A DNA stretch of 64,000 nucleotides, from assembly GCA_023700805.1 (NCBI GenBank), contig JAMPYF010000023.1, positions 1 through 64,000 of the forward strand, written 5' to 3'. Both the position numbers and the translations under genes were made by a program. A model generated the notes under the pieces. The model was given only the letters and a program-made list of their open reading frames with translations. It was not told the DNA's origin and did no database searches. How positions within the stretch are numbered: the first letter of the stretch is position 1; the number at the start of each line of letters is the position of its first letter. Origin of the DNA: Sulfuritalea sp. Its GTDB lineage: Bacteria; Pseudomonadota; Gammaproteobacteria; Burkholderiales; Rhodocyclaceae. Of this stretch, positions 17,982 to 27,929 are shown piece after piece.

Positions 17982-19063
17982 CAGCTTTTCTCGCTGACTC
18001 CGGCCGACTCGAAACTCGCCATCTCGTTCATGAAGGCGCAGGCGGCGTTCAGCAGCGGCAGCGCCAGCGCCGCGCCGGTGCCTTCGCCCAGGCGCAGGCC
18101 GAGGTCGAGCAGCGGCTGGCCCTGGAGCCAGCCGAGCTGCAGGCGGTGGCCGGCCTCGTTCGAGCAGTGCGCGAAGACGCAATAGTCGAGGATCGCCGGC
18201 GACACCCGGGTGGCGACCAGCAGCGCGCTGGTGACGATGAAGCCGTCGATCAGCAGCGTCATCCGCGCTTCGGCGGCGGCCAGCATGGCGCCGGCCAGCA
18301 TCGCGATTTCGAAGCCACCGAAGCGGGCGAGGATGCGCAACGCATCGTCTGGGGCAACGCTGCCGGCGGCGGGCCGTTCCGGCCAGATGGACAACGCCTG
18401 CGCCAGCAGCGCGCGCTTGCGTTCCAGTCCGGCGTCGTCGAGCCCGGTGCCGCGCCCGACGCAGTCGGCCAGCGGCAGGCCGCTGATGCAGTGGGTGATC
18501 AGCGAGGCGGCGGCGGTGTTGCCGATGCCCATTTCGCCGAAGCCCAGCGCATTGCAGCCGGCGGCGGCGAATTCGCGCGCCAGACGGGCGCCATGATGCA
18601 TCGCCGTGACGCACTCGGTCTCGCTCATGGCCGCGCCGTCGAGATAATTCGCCGTGCCGCCAGCGCCAACTTTCGCATCGACCAGCCCCTCGCGCGGGCC
18701 GAATTCATGCGCCACGCCGGCATCGGCCACCACCAGCGTCATGCCGGCTTGGCGCGCCAGCACGTTGATTGCGGCGCCGCCGGCAAGAAAGTTTTCCACC
18801 ATCTGCCAGGTGACTTCCTGCGGAAAGGCCGAGACGCCGGCTTTCGCCGCGCCGTGATCGCCGGCGCAGACCAGCACGTGCGGGCGGGCGATGCGCGGCG
18901 CCAGGCTTTGCTGGATCAGGCCGAGTTGCAGGGCCAGGCTTTCGAGGCGGCCGAGCGCGCCCAGGGGTTTGGTCTTCTGGTCGATCTTGTGCTGCAAGTC
19001 GGCGCTCAGGGCGCGATCCAGCGGGGCAATCTCAAAGCGGGGAAATACTTGCGGGGAACGCAT
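17981..19063 (-). CDS. cobT: Nicotinate-nucleotide-dimethylbenzimidazole phosphoribosyltransferase
   Basis: A 360-residue enzyme that makes alpha-ribazole-phosphate from the lower ligand base and nicotinate mononucleotide. Diagnostic blocks are [12 protein letters not shown] near the start, [34 protein letters not shown] and the end [16 protein letters not shown] with the catalytic Glu. I prefer the ATG at 19063, because AAGGA is then well spaced; an ATG three codons earlier (19072) has no room for a ribosome site. A cobalamin riboswitch lies upstream on the same strand, so expression should fall when B12 is plentiful. Confidence 0.95.
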   Translation of the reverse strand: MRSPQVFPRFEIAPLDRALSADLQHKIDQKTKPLGALGRLESLALQLGLIQQSLAPRIARPHVLVCAGDHGAAKAGVSAFPQEVTWQMVENFLAGGAAINVLARQAGMTLVVADAGVAHEFGPREGLVDAKVGAGGTANYLDGAAMSETECVTAMHHGARLAREFAAAGCNALGFGEMGIGNTAAASLITHCISGLPLADCVGRGTGLDDAGLERKRALLAQALSIWPERPAAGSVAPDDALRILARFGGFEIAMLAGAMLAAAEARMTLLIDGFIVTSALLVATRVSPAILDYCVFAHCSNEAGHRLQLGWLQGQPLLDLGLRLGEGTGAALALPLLNAACAFMNEMASFESAGVSEKS

Positions 19064-19152
19064 CCGATTCATCCTTTTCACAAGCGGCGCGGCCTTGCAC
19101 CGCGCGTCCAAACGCGGCACAAAGCCCGCGCCACGGGCATATGAAAATCATC

Positions 19153-19300
19153 GGTCGGTCTTCTGGCTCCCGGATCGTCCTTGGCTTGCGCCTTCCCGGA
19201 TTTTCATCCAGTGGCATATCGCAAGCTTCGTCCCCGGTCACAGCGGCGGGCCCGCCACGGAATGAGGTAGCAACCTGTCACCGTGTTCCCAGGAGGCTTC
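19153..19300 (-). promoter_or_regulatory. Cobalamin riboswitch upstream of cobT-cobS-cobC
   Basis: Read on the minus strand, this region has the elements of an AdoCbl riboswitch in order: GGGAACACGGTG near the 5' end, GCCACTGG, GGGAAGGC, and the B12 box AGCCAGAAGACCGACC (complement at 19153-19170) about 90 bases before the cobT start. It occupies about half of the 309-base gap between cobT and cobU; the remainder (19301-19372) shows nothing specific apart from being the cobU leader. Confidence 0.9.
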
Positions 19301-19372
19301 ATGGAATATGAGGCCTCCACCGAATCGCGGCGAATTATGCGGCCTGGCGGCCGCTTCTGCAATAATCCGGCC

Positions 19373-19924
19373 ATGATCGAACTCATACTTGGCGGCGCCC
19401 GTTCGGGCAAGAGCGCACTGGCCGAGCAGCGCGCGGCGGAGTCCGGCCTGGCCGTGAGCTACATCGCCACGGCGCAGGCCGGCGACGAGGAAATGGCGCG
19501 GCGCATCGCCCATCATCAGGCGCGCCGGGCGCAGCACTGGGCGTTGGTGGAGGAACCGCTGCATCTCGCCGCGGCGCTGAACGACCACGCCGCGGCCGAC
19601 CGCTGCCTGCTGGTGGATTGCCTGACCCTGTGGCTGACCAACCTGCTTTACGCCGGCTCCGCCGCGCAGCAGGCCGAGGCCGGTGCAGCCGTGAATTGCC
19701 CGCTGCTGGCTTTCGAGACCGCGGCACTGCTCGATTGCCTGCCGAATCTGCCCGGCCGCGTGATCCTGGTCAGCAACGAGGTCGGCCTCGGCATCGTGCC
19801 GCTGGGCGCCGTGACGCGCCTGTATGTCGACGATGCCGGCCGCATGAACCAGACGATCGCCCGCATCGCCCAGCGCGTGACCTTCGTCGCGGCCGGCCTG
19901 CCGCTGGAACTCAAGGGCGGCTGA
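19373..19924 (+). CDS. cobU: Adenosylcobinamide kinase/guanylyltransferase
   Basis: A 183-residue bifunctional enzyme that phosphorylates adenosylcobinamide and transfers GMP to give adenosylcobinamide-GDP, the CobS substrate. It begins MIELILGGARSGKS with the P-loop at 7-14, followed by YIATAQAGDEEMARRIAHHQ (guanylate-accepting histidine region), DCLTLWLTNLL and SNEVGLGIVP, all typical of CobU/CobP. It is transcribed divergently from cobT, from the far side of the riboswitch. Confidence 0.94.
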   Translation: MIELILGGARSGKSALAEQRAAESGLAVSYIATAQAGDEEMARRIAHHQARRAQHWALVEEPLHLAAALNDHAAADRCLLVDCLTLWLTNLLYAGSAAQQAEAGAAVNCPLLAFETAALLDCLPNLPGRVILVSNEVGLGIVPLGAVTRLYVDDAGRMNQTIARIAQRVTFVAAGLPLELKGG

Positions 19925-19970
19925 TGCCGTTCATGCCGTCCGATTTTTTAACGTCCTGAAGGAGAAGCAA

Positions 19971-20771
19971 ATGCTTGGAAGCGCATGCAAGCATATGGCA
20001 TGGGTTCTCGCCATGGTCGTCGCCGGCATCGTCCAGCCGGCTGCCGCCCAGTCGCCGGGCATCGGCATCGTCATCATGCATGGCAAGGGCGGCTCGCCGA
20101 CCAAGCACGTGGCGGATCTGGCTGCATCTCTCGAAAGCAAGGGATACCTGGTCGCCAACCTCGACATGCCCTGGTCCGAGCAGCGCGATTACGACGCGAA
20201 TGTCGCGGCGGCGGAAAAGCAGGTGGAAGCAGCGCTCGACAGCCTGCGCGCCAAGGGCGCGGCGAAACTGTTCGTCGCCGGGCACAGCCAGGGCGGGCTA
20301 TTCGCGCTTTATTTCGGCGGCAGACATCCGGTCGATGGCATCGTCGCGATGGCGCCGGGCGGCAGCGTCGGCAGCACCGTCTTCCGCGAGAAACTCGGCG
20401 CCGCGGTGAGCCAGGCCCGCCAGCTGGTCGCCGAGGGCAAGGGCGATGAGAAAGCCCGCTTACTCGACTTCGAAAGTTCCCGCGGCACCTACCCGATCGT
20501 CGCCACGCCGGCCAATTACCTTGCCTGGTTCGATCCCGACGGCGCAATGAACCAGACGATCGCCATGAAGAACATGAATCCGAAAGTTCCGGTCCTGTTC
20601 ATTGCGCCGAAGGGCGACTATCCCGGTCTGCAGAAAATCAAGCAGTCCATGTTCGACGCCTTGCCGCGGCATCCGCTGACCAAACTCTACGAGCCCGACG
20701 CGACGCACCTCGGGGCGCCGTCCGCGTCGCTCGACGAAATCCTGCGCTGGACCCGCGAAGCGGCGCGCTGA
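19971..20771 (+). CDS. Exported alpha/beta hydrolase
   Basis: A 266-residue protein with a signal peptide (about 1-27, ending AAAQ) and an alpha/beta hydrolase fold. MHGKGGS forms the oxyanion region, GHSQGG holds the nucleophilic serine, and DATHLG near the end supplies the histidine. AAGGAGAAG precedes the ATG at good distance. A dienelactone-hydrolase-like or esterase role in the periplasm is plausible; the substrate is unknown. It lies 46 bases after cobU but has no evident link to cobalamin. Confidence 0.78.
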   Translation: MLGSACKHMAWVLAMVVAGIVQPAAAQSPGIGIVIMHGKGGSPTKHVADLAASLESKGYLVANLDMPWSEQRDYDANVAAAEKQVEAALDSLRAKGAAKLFVAGHSQGGLFALYFGGRHPVDGIVAMAPGGSVGSTVFREKLGAAVSQARQLVAEGKGDEKARLLDFESSRGTYPIVATPANYLAWFDPDGAMNQTIAMKNMNPKVPVLFIAPKGDYPGLQKIKQSMFDALPRHPLTKLYEPDATHLGAPSASLDEILRWTREAAR

Positions 20772-21491
20772 TCACTCCGGATAGCTTGCGTCCGGATTGG
20801 CGAACAGCTCCCGCATCAGCGCCGTCTCCCGCGCGCCGACGATGGCGAGGAATTCGTCGGCGCCCTTCATGCGGCTGAAGGCGTCGTAGCCGCCCTGCAG
20901 AAAGCCGTGCAGCGCGTCCAGCCCGGCCAGATGCGCGGGGCCGCTCATGAGTTTGAGCGAGTAGCGGATCAGGGGCATGCGCGTCAGGCGATCGAGGGTC
21001 TTGCCGATCTGGTCCACCAGGGCGATCTGCAGTTCGCGATCCTTGCGCCGCCCGCAACTGCGGTAGGCCGCGACATAGGCGGGCCAGTCGATGGCGCGGC
21101 TGCGCCCGGCCTTGCGCAGGGCCAGCACCATCGCCGTGTCGAGCGATTCGGACAGCGTATCCATCTTCACGGCTTCGAGCAGCGTGGCCAGGGCACGCGC
21201 CGGCAGCAGATGGACCATGAGCGGCACGACGCGCGCCAGCTCCTCGTCGCGCGTGCGGAAATCCTTGGGGCCGTAGAGATCGCTGAGGAAGAACTCGGCT
21301 GCCGGCTTGTAGCGCGCGCTGGCCAGCAGGTCGGCATAACTGTGGGCGAGGCGGGCCGCCTGGTATTCCTTGAGTCGCGGATAATCCTCGGCGCGCGGGT
21401 CGTCGGCGCGCGCCGCGCGCAACTCGCGCGCCTCGGCGATGCAGGTCGCCAGTTCGCGGCCGATCGCGTCCTTGTCGAGGTTTTCATCCAT
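20772..21491 (-). CDS. FFLEELY-motif-type protein of unknown function
   Basis: A 239-residue, mostly helical protein. The segment around residues 48-78, with HSYADLLASARYKPAAEFFL then SDLYGP, matches the FFLEELY-motif family found in many betaproteobacteria, whose function is unknown. There is no signal peptide or membrane helix. Its stop directly abuts the stop of the hydrolase on the other strand. ATG 21491 is the only sensible start. Confidence 0.75.
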   Translation of the reverse strand: MDENLDKDAIGRELATCIAEARELRAARADDPRAEDYPRLKEYQAARLAHSYADLLASARYKPAAEFFLSDLYGPKDFRTRDEELARVVPLMVHLLPARALATLLEAVKMDTLSESLDTAMVLALRKAGRSRAIDWPAYVAAYRSCGRRKDRELQIALVDQIGKTLDRLTRMPLIRYSLKLMSGPAHLAGLDALHGFLQGGYDAFSRMKGADEFLAIVGARETALMRELFANPDASYPE

Positions 21492-21603
21492 GGCGGCATT
21501 ATCGGCGCAGGGCGGCGCGCTCCGTTAGAGTGGCCTGCCTAAACCAGGCCGGTGCGGGCGATTAGACTGCGCCGATAATGCCCAGACCATCGAGGAGAGT
21601 GTG

Positions 21604-23031
21604 ATGAACGCCGTTGAGTCCGCAGCACAGGCCCCCCAGACAGCATTCGGGCAGGTGTTCCAGCGCATGCACGCCGCGACCCGGCGCAGTTCGAGCGTCG
21701 AGCGCAGTCTGCGCGAGGCGCGCCTCGACGCGCTGGCCGCCCTGGTGCATGACAACGCCGAGCGCTTCGTCGACGCGATCTCGGCCGACTTCGGCCATCG
21801 CTCGTCGCACGAAACCCGGCTGCTGGAACTCTTCCCCAGCCTCGAATCGATACGCCACAACCGCTCCCACCTCGGCGCCTGGATGAAGCCGCAGCGCAAG
21901 GCGGCGTCGATCTGGTTCCGCCCGGGGCGGGCGCAGGTCATCCCGCAGCCGCTGGGCGTGGTCGGCATCATCGTGCCCTGGAACTACCCGCTGTTCCTCG
22001 CCGTGTCGCCCCTGGCGGCGGCCCTGGCGGCGGGCAACCGCGTCATGGTCAAGATGTCGGAATTCACCCCGCGCAGCGGCGAACTGCTGGCCGAACTGGC
22101 GGCGAAGTATTTCGCCGCCGACGATGTCGCGGTGGTGCTGGGCGATGCGGCGGTCGGCGCCGATTTCGCCCGCCTGCCCTTCGACCATCTGCTGTTCACC
22201 GGCTCGACCAAGGTCGGCCATGACATCATGCGCATGGCGGCCGACAACCTGACGCCGGTCACGCTGGAACTCGGCGGCAAGTCGCCGGTGATCCTCGGCC
22301 CCGACTATCCCCTGCAGAAAGCCGCCGAGCGCATCATGGTCGGCAAGCTGCTCAACGCCGGCCAGACCTGCATCGCGCCCGACTACGTGCTGGTGCCGGC
22401 CGGACGCGAGCAGGCCTTTGTGGACGCCGCGCGCGCGGTCGTGGCCAAATGCTTCCCGGCCCTGGCCACCACGCCGGACTACACCGCGATCGTCAACGAC
22501 CGCCACTACCAGCGCCTGCAGGCCTATGTCGAGGATGCGCAGGCGCGCGGCGCGCGCATCGAGCCGCTGTCGACGGCGGCGGCCGACAGCGCCCGACGCA
22601 AGCTGCCGCCGCTGGCGCTGCTGAATGTCGATGACAACATGCGCGTGATGCAGGACGAGATCTTCGGTCCGCTGCTGCCGGTGCTGCCCTACGCCGACCT
22701 CGACGCCGCCATCGACTATGTCAACCGGCATCCGCGCCCGCTGGCGCTGTATTGCTTCGAGAACGACGCCGGGCGCCGCGACCGCGTGCTCAACGAGACC
22801 ATCGCGGGCGGCGTCACGGTCAATGACACCATTCTGCACATCGCGCAGGAGAACCTGCCCTTCGGCGGCGTCGGCCCCAGCGGCATGGGCCATTACCACG
22901 GCAGCGAAGGCTTCAAGACCTTCTCCAAGCAGAAGGCGGTGTTCTACCAGTCGGGGCTCAACGGCATGTCGCTGTTCAATCCGCCCTATGGCGCGTTGTT
23001 TGAGCGCCTGACCCGCTTCCTGATGCGCTGA
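21604..23031 (+). CDS. Coniferyl-aldehyde-type dehydrogenase
   Basis: A 475-residue NAD(P)-dependent aldehyde dehydrogenase of the class-3/coniferyl aldehyde group. VGIIVPWNYPL begins the cofactor region, TGSTKVG and LELGGKSPVI carry the general-base glutamate, and NAGQTCIAPDY holds the catalytic cysteine. The end, GLNGMSLFNPPYGALFERLTRF, is typical of coniferyl aldehyde dehydrogenases. GAGGAG is spaced five bases before ATG 21604, which is preferred over GTG 21601. The natural substrate may be any aromatic or long-chain aldehyde; the neighbouring GMC oxidoreductase could supply it from an alcohol. Confidence 0.88.
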   Translation: MNAVESAAQAPQTAFGQVFQRMHAATRRSSSVERSLREARLDALAALVHDNAERFVDAISADFGHRSSHETRLLELFPSLESIRHNRSHLGAWMKPQRKAASIWFRPGRAQVIPQPLGVVGIIVPWNYPLFLAVSPLAAALAAGNRVMVKMSEFTPRSGELLAELAAKYFAADDVAVVLGDAAVGADFARLPFDHLLFTGSTKVGHDIMRMAADNLTPVTLELGGKSPVILGPDYPLQKAAERIMVGKLLNAGQTCIAPDYVLVPAGREQAFVDAARAVVAKCFPALATTPDYTAIVNDRHYQRLQAYVEDAQARGARIEPLSTAAADSARRKLPPLALLNVDDNMRVMQDEIFGPLLPVLPYADLDAAIDYVNRHPRPLALYCFENDAGRRDRVLNETIAGGVTVNDTILHIAQENLPFGGVGPSGMGHYHGSEGFKTFSKQKAVFYQSGLNGMSLFNPPYGALFERLTRFLMR

Positions 23032-23118
23032 TCGGCATATAGGCGCGGGTCGCCAACGACCGCACGATTTGAATGAATCGCTCGAAGCATCGGTTTGAAC
23101 TTGGATGATCAGGAACCC

Positions 23119-24711
23119 ATGAAGGAATTCGATTACATCGTGATAGGCGGCGGCTCCGGGGGCTGTGCCGTGGCAGGGCGGCTTGCGCAGGATCCGGCGC
23201 TCAGCGTATGCGTTCTGGAAGCCGGGAAGGGCGACGATCAGACCATGATCAAGGTGCCTTTCTGCACCGCGCTGATGCTGCCGACCTCGCTCAACAACTG
23301 GGCCTTCGAAACCGTGCCGCAGCCCGGCCTCAACGGCAGGCGCGGCTATGTTCCGCGCGGCAGGGCGCTGGGCGGATCGAGCTCGATCAACGCGATGATC
23401 TACACCCGCGGCCACCCCTGGGACTACGACCACTGGGCGGCGCTGGGCAACGACGGCTGGTCTTGGCGCGACGTGTTGCCCTATTTCAGGAAATCGGAAC
23501 ACAACGAGAATTTCGGCGGCGAATACCACGGACAGGACGGGCCGCTCAACGTCGCGAATCTGCGATCGATGAATCCCTTTCAGGAAATTTTCCTGGAGGC
23601 CGCCCGCCAGACCGGATTCAAGTTGATCGAGGACTTCAACGGTGCCGACCAGGAAGGCATCGGCATCTATCAGGTCACCCAGAAAAATGGCGAACGCTGG
23701 AACGCGGCTCGCGCCTATCTGGCCAGCCGTCCTAACCTGACCGTGATCACGCAGGCGCGGGCGCGCCGCATCCTGTTCGACGGCAAACGCGCCGTTGGCG
23801 TGGAATTCCTGCGCGGCGGCGAGATTCAGACCTTCAAGGCGCGGCGCGAACTGATCCTTGGCGCCGGCGCGGTGCAATCGCCCCAACTGTTAATGCTTTC
23901 GGGAATTGGCGCCGGCAACGAATTGAGGAAATTCGGCATACCCGTGATCCACGATCTGCCCGGCGTCGGCAAGAACCTCCAGGACCATCCCGACTACATT
24001 TTCAACTACCGGGCGAAGTCCCTCGATCTGCTCGGCATCTCCATGGCAGGCTCATTGCGCCTGATCAATGAAATCGGGCGGTATCGGAGGGAACGCACCG
24101 GCATGATGACCTCGAACGGCGCCGAGGCCGGCGGCTTTCTGCGGCGCTTCGCGGACTCGCCGGTACCGGATTTCCAGTTGCATTTCGTCGTCGGCATGAT
24201 CGACAACCACGCGCGAAAATTGCACATGGGGCACGGCTATTCCTGCCATGTCTGCCTGCTGCGGCCGAAGAGCATCGGCAGCCTGAGCCTCGCCAGCGCC
24301 GATCCGGCGGCGGCCCCCGCCATCGACCCGAAGTTCTTCGAACATCCGGACGATCTCGACGCCATGGTCGATGGCTTCAAGCTCGCCCGGAAAATCATGG
24401 ATGCGCCCGCCCTGGCCAGGCTCCGCAGCGGCGAGGTTTACACCGCGGGGGTTCATACCGACGACGAAATACGTGAAGAACTGAAGAACCGTTCGGACAC
24501 CATCTATCACCCGGTCGGTACCTGCAAGATGGGTAGCGACACGATGGCCGTGGTCGATTCCCGCCTGCGCGTGCATGGCCTCGAAGGCCTGCGCGTGGTG
24601 GATGCCTCGATCATGCCGACGCTGATCGGCGGCAATACCAATGCGCCGACCATGATGATCGGCGAAAAGGCCGCCGACATGATGCGCATGGATGGCGGAC
24701 TCGCGGCATGA
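23119..24711 (+). CDS. GMC-family FAD-dependent alcohol dehydrogenase (choline dehydrogenase-like)
   Basis: A 530-residue flavoprotein. It starts EFDYIVIGGGSGGCAVAGRL, the FAD-binding dinucleotide fold, followed by the GMC signature 1 region (GRALGGSSSINAMIYTRG) and signature 2 (GAGAVQSPQLLMLSGIG). The carboxy end has HPVGTCKMG with the active-site His and GGNTNAPTMMIGEKAADMM. ATG 23119 has AGGA upstream. Members oxidise choline or other primary alcohols; with an aldehyde dehydrogenase just upstream, an alcohol-to-acid pair is likely. Confidence 0.92.
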   Translation: MKEFDYIVIGGGSGGCAVAGRLAQDPALSVCVLEAGKGDDQTMIKVPFCTALMLPTSLNNWAFETVPQPGLNGRRGYVPRGRALGGSSSINAMIYTRGHPWDYDHWAALGNDGWSWRDVLPYFRKSEHNENFGGEYHGQDGPLNVANLRSMNPFQEIFLEAARQTGFKLIEDFNGADQEGIGIYQVTQKNGERWNAARAYLASRPNLTVITQARARRILFDGKRAVGVEFLRGGEIQTFKARRELILGAGAVQSPQLLMLSGIGAGNELRKFGIPVIHDLPGVGKNLQDHPDYIFNYRAKSLDLLGISMAGSLRLINEIGRYRRERTGMMTSNGAEAGGFLRRFADSPVPDFQLHFVVGMIDNHARKLHMGHGYSCHVCLLRPKSIGSLSLASADPAAAPAIDPKFFEHPDDLDAMVDGFKLARKIMDAPALARLRSGEVYTAGVHTDDEIREELKNRSDTIYHPVGTCKMGSDTMAVVDSRLRVHGLEGLRVVDASIMPTLIGGNTNAPTMMIGEKAADMMRMDGGLAA

Positions 24712-24797
24712 TTCGGGATATGGAACCTGGCCACTTCGATTGCCTGAGCGATTCGCTGACCGGCAAGCCGGCAGCAGCGCCGGCCTGAGAGTTGGCG

Positions 24798-25706
24798 ATG
24801 GCGGCACGGCAACTGCGCTGGCTGCTGGGTGGCGAACTGCTGTTCTACGCGCTGCTGGGCAGTTGGCTGGCGTCGCGCGGCTGGACGCCGCTGCAGGCGG
24901 CCGGCCTCGGCCTGGCGGGCGCCCTCGGCATGCGCCTGTACTTCGTGCTGCTGAGCTTCGGCCTGATGCTGGGAGCGGGGTGCGGCATGCCCGCGAGTCT
25001 GCGCATCGGCCCGCTGCGGGCGCTGCGCATGGTGCTGGAGGAATATGCCGCATTGATTGTGCTGTTCACCGTGGTGCAGCCCTTCGAGAAGTTCTGGCTG
25101 GGGCCGGACCGGCTCGGCCACTGCGCCGCCCGGCGTACGCCGCTGTTGCTGATCCACGGCTACCAGTGCAACCGCGGCTTCTGGTTCTGGCTGCGGCGCA
25201 AGCTCGAAGCCGCCGGCTGGACCGTGGCCACGCACAACCTGGAGCCGGTGTTCGGGGATATCGACGGCTACGCCGACGGCATCGCGCGGCGCATCGACGA
25301 GGTGCTGACGGCGACCGGGGCGGCGCAACTGATCCTGGTCGGCCACAGCATGGGCGGGCTGGCCGGCCGCGCCTACCTGCGGCGCTACGGCAAGGCCAGG
25401 GTGGCGCGCCTGATCACGCTCGGCACGCCGCATCAGGGCACGCGCCTGGCGCGCCTGGGGCCGGGCGGCAACGCGCGCCAGATGCGCCTCGGCAGTTCCT
25501 GGCTGACCGAACTCGCGGCGCAGGATGTTCTGCCGCAAGGCTCGGTGTCGATCTACAGCGGCCATGACAACTACGTCTATCCGCAGGAAAGCGCCACGCG
25601 GCTGGACTGCGCCGCCCAGGTCACGATCGGCGGCGTCGGCCATCTGGGCATGGCCGTTTCGCCCCGCCTGCTGGAGAAACTGCGCGAGGTGCTGGAGTCG
25701 CCGTAG
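24798..25706 (+). CDS. Membrane-anchored triacylglycerol lipase-like hydrolase
   Basis: A 302-residue protein. The first 90 residues hold two or three hydrophobic helices; the rest is a lipase-type alpha/beta hydrolase with LLLIHGYQCNRGFW (oxyanion region), GHSMGG (nucleophile), GTPHQGT and a late GHLGM histidine. It resembles bacterial lipases acting on neutral lipids, which fits the adjacent storage-lipid genes. Its last codon and stop lie inside a copy of the dispersed repeat. TTG 24792 is an alternative start. Confidence 0.8.
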   Translation: MAARQLRWLLGGELLFYALLGSWLASRGWTPLQAAGLGLAGALGMRLYFVLLSFGLMLGAGCGMPASLRIGPLRALRMVLEEYAALIVLFTVVQPFEKFWLGPDRLGHCAARRTPLLLIHGYQCNRGFWFWLRRKLEAAGWTVATHNLEPVFGDIDGYADGIARRIDEVLTATGAAQLILVGHSMGGLAGRAYLRRYGKARVARLITLGTPHQGTRLARLGPGGNARQMRLGSSWLTELAAQDVLPQGSVSIYSGHDNYVYPQESATRLDCAAQVTIGGVGHLGMAVSPRLLEKLREVLESP

Positions 25707-25730
25707 CGCCGGCGCCGACGCCGACTCTTG
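25699..25730 (+). repeat. Dispersed convergent-junction repeat
   Basis: A copy with CGCCGTAGCGCC at its start and CGCCGACTCTTG at its end. It sits between convergent genes ending at 25706 and 25737 and provides the lipase stop codon (TAG in CGCCGTAG). Confidence 0.65.
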
Positions 25731-25736
25731 CGCGTC

Positions 25737-27722
25737 TTAGAAGTGAATCCCGCGCATGATCTGCGTAAACGCGATCTGGTCGGCAGAGGGCATGGCCGGG
25801 GCTTCGCCCTTGCCCTTGGCCGCCGACGAGTCGGGGAACATCCGGTAGGTGGTGTTCATGATGATCTGCGCCACGCGCGGCGCCGCCGCATGCAGCACCT
25901 GGCCGAAGATGCCGAGCCGCGTCGCGATGCGCACCGGCCGGTTCACGATGGCGTCCACGATCATGTCGCCGGCATCGTCGGGGGTCAGGGTCGGCACGTG
26001 GTCGTAGAGCTTGGTCGGGGCGATCATCGGCGTCTTCACCAGCGGCATGTTGATGGTGGTGAACTCGATGCCGCGATCGACGAACTCGGAGGCCGCGCAG
26101 CGCGTCCAGGCGTCCAGCGCGGCCTTCGAGGCGACGTAGGCGGAGAAGCGCGGCGCATTGGTCAGCACGCCGATCGATGAAATGTTGATGATGTGGCCGG
26201 CGCGCCTCTCGATCATCTTCGGCAGCAGGCCCATGGTCAGGCGCAGCGAACCGAAGTAATTGACCTGCATGGTGCGGTCGAAATCGTGCATGCGGTCGAA
26301 GGAGTTCTCGATGCCGCGGCGGATCGAGCGGCCGGCGTTGTTCACCAGGATGTCGACGCCGCCGTGTTCCTCGACGACGCGGCGCACCACCTCGGCGCAT
26401 TGCGCCTCGTCCGATACGTCGGCGGAGTAGGGGATCAGCGTGAGTCCCTGCGCCTTGGCCTCGGCCACGGTTTCGTCCAGCTTTTCCCTGTCGCGGGCGA
26501 CGATGACGGTGATCGCGCCGGCCGCGGCGATCTTGAACGCCGCCGCCTTGCCGATGCCGCTGGAGCCGCCGGTGATCAGCACCACCTTGCCGCCGACGCG
26601 GCCCTTCAGGCTGCGGTCGATGAACAGGTCGGGGTCCATGCGGCGTTCCCAGTAGTCCCACAGCTTCCAGGCGTAGCTGTCGAGCGGTGGCACCGAGATG
26701 CCGCTGCCGGCCAGGGCTTTCTGGGTCTCCTTGCAGTCGAAGCGGGTCGGGTAATTGATGAACTGCATGACGTCTTCGGGCAGGCCGAGATCCTTCATCA
26801 CGGCGTTGCGGATGCGGCGCACCGGGGTCAGCGCCATCAGCGACTTGCGCACGCCGCGCGGGATGAAGCCGAGCAGCGCGGCATTGATGCGCATCCCCAT
26901 TTCCGGCGCATGGCCGGCACGGGCGAAGATGTTGAGCACGTCGCCGACGCGCATCGGGTGCGGATCGGTGAGGTGGAAGCAGCGGCCGTCGAGATTCTTC
27001 TGGTGCGAGAGGTAGGCCAGGGCATCGACCACGAAATCGACGGGGACGATATTGATGCGGCCGCCTTCGAGGCCGATGCTGGGCATCCAGGGCGGCAGCA
27101 TGCCGCGCATTTTCTGGATCAGCTTGAAGAAATAGTAGGGGCCGTCGATCTTCTCGGCTTCGCCGGTGCGCGAATCGCCGACTACCACGCCGGGACGATA
27201 GACGCGCCAGGGAGTTTTGCACTCGGCGCGCACGATGCGCTCGGATTCGTGCTTGGTGCCGAAGTAGGGATGGTCGAGGTTCTCGGCTTCCTCGAACATG
27301 TCCTCGCGGAAAATGCCCTCGAACAGGCCGGCCGCGGCGATCGAACTGACGTGGTGGAAGCAGCCGGCGTCGATCTGCTGCGCCAGTTCGACGGCATGGC
27401 GCGTGCCATCGACATTGGCCGCCATCTGGTCATCGGCGCTGGCCTTGAGGTCATACACGGCGGCGAGGTGGTAGTAGTGATCGACCTTGCCCTTGAGCTT
27501 CTTGAGGTCGGCCTTGCCGACGCCGAGGCCGGGCTGGCGCAGGTCGCCGACGACGGGGATGGCGCGGCTCTTGTCGGTCTGCCAGAAGCCGTACAGAGCT
27601 TCGAGGCGTTCGGGGCTCTTGTCGCGGGTGAGGAAGTAGACCGTGGCTGCCGGCTTTTCCAGCAGTTTGGCAACCAGTCGCTTGCCGATGAACCCGGTCG
27701 CTCCGGTAACGAAATAGATCAT
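25737..27722 (-). CDS. Two-domain fatty acyl-CoA reductase (alcohol-forming type)
   Basis: A 661-residue fusion of two SDR domains. The amino half is an extended SDR of the thioester-reductase/male-sterility type: TGATGFIG (6-13) and catalytic YFGTK in HPYFGTKHESERI. The carboxy half is a classical SDR with LITGGSSGIGK (about 378-388), NNAGRSI and YVASK (about residue 530). Length and domain order match the bacterial fatty acyl-CoA reductases that take acyl-CoA through aldehyde to alcohol (Marinobacter type) and mycobacterial AcrA1-like proteins. A wax ester synthase-like gene lies 2.4 kb away, which would consume the alcohols. Substrate range is not readable from sequence. Confidence 0.85.
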   Translation of the reverse strand: MIYFVTGATGFIGKRLVAKLLEKPAATVYFLTRDKSPERLEALYGFWQTDKSRAIPVVGDLRQPGLGVGKADLKKLKGKVDHYYHLAAVYDLKASADDQMAANVDGTRHAVELAQQIDAGCFHHVSSIAAAGLFEGIFREDMFEEAENLDHPYFGTKHESERIVRAECKTPWRVYRPGVVVGDSRTGEAEKIDGPYYFFKLIQKMRGMLPPWMPSIGLEGGRINIVPVDFVVDALAYLSHQKNLDGRCFHLTDPHPMRVGDVLNIFARAGHAPEMGMRINAALLGFIPRGVRKSLMALTPVRRIRNAVMKDLGLPEDVMQFINYPTRFDCKETQKALAGSGISVPPLDSYAWKLWDYWERRMDPDLFIDRSLKGRVGGKVVLITGGSSGIGKAAAFKIAAAGAITVIVARDREKLDETVAEAKAQGLTLIPYSADVSDEAQCAEVVRRVVEEHGGVDILVNNAGRSIRRGIENSFDRMHDFDRTMQVNYFGSLRLTMGLLPKMIERRAGHIINISSIGVLTNAPRFSAYVASKAALDAWTRCAASEFVDRGIEFTTINMPLVKTPMIAPTKLYDHVPTLTPDDAGDMIVDAIVNRPVRIATRLGIFGQVLHAAAPRVAQIIMNTTYRMFPDSSAAKGKGEAPAMPSADQIAFTQIMRGIHF

Positions 27723-27929
27723 TGCTGCCTCCTCGTTATTGTTTGCACTGCGGCCTGATGGGGTATGCGTATGCGGAATGATACAGAAGCCGAAGCCTAA
27801 GCGGGTTCGGCCCGGTTCATTAGTGTGCCCTCTCTAATCGGACTCGCTAGACTCGCGTCCATGGCAGGCAGGGCGTCTGCCGCGGTCTCGACGCCGGGGC
27901 CCGTGAACCAGTCATTTCAGGAGATCTTC

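Noticed and set aside
18655-18685. Further copy of the dispersed repeat inside cobT
   Set aside because: It matches only over CGCCAGCGCCAACTTTCGC and encodes a plausible CobT glycine-rich loop; it could be chance.
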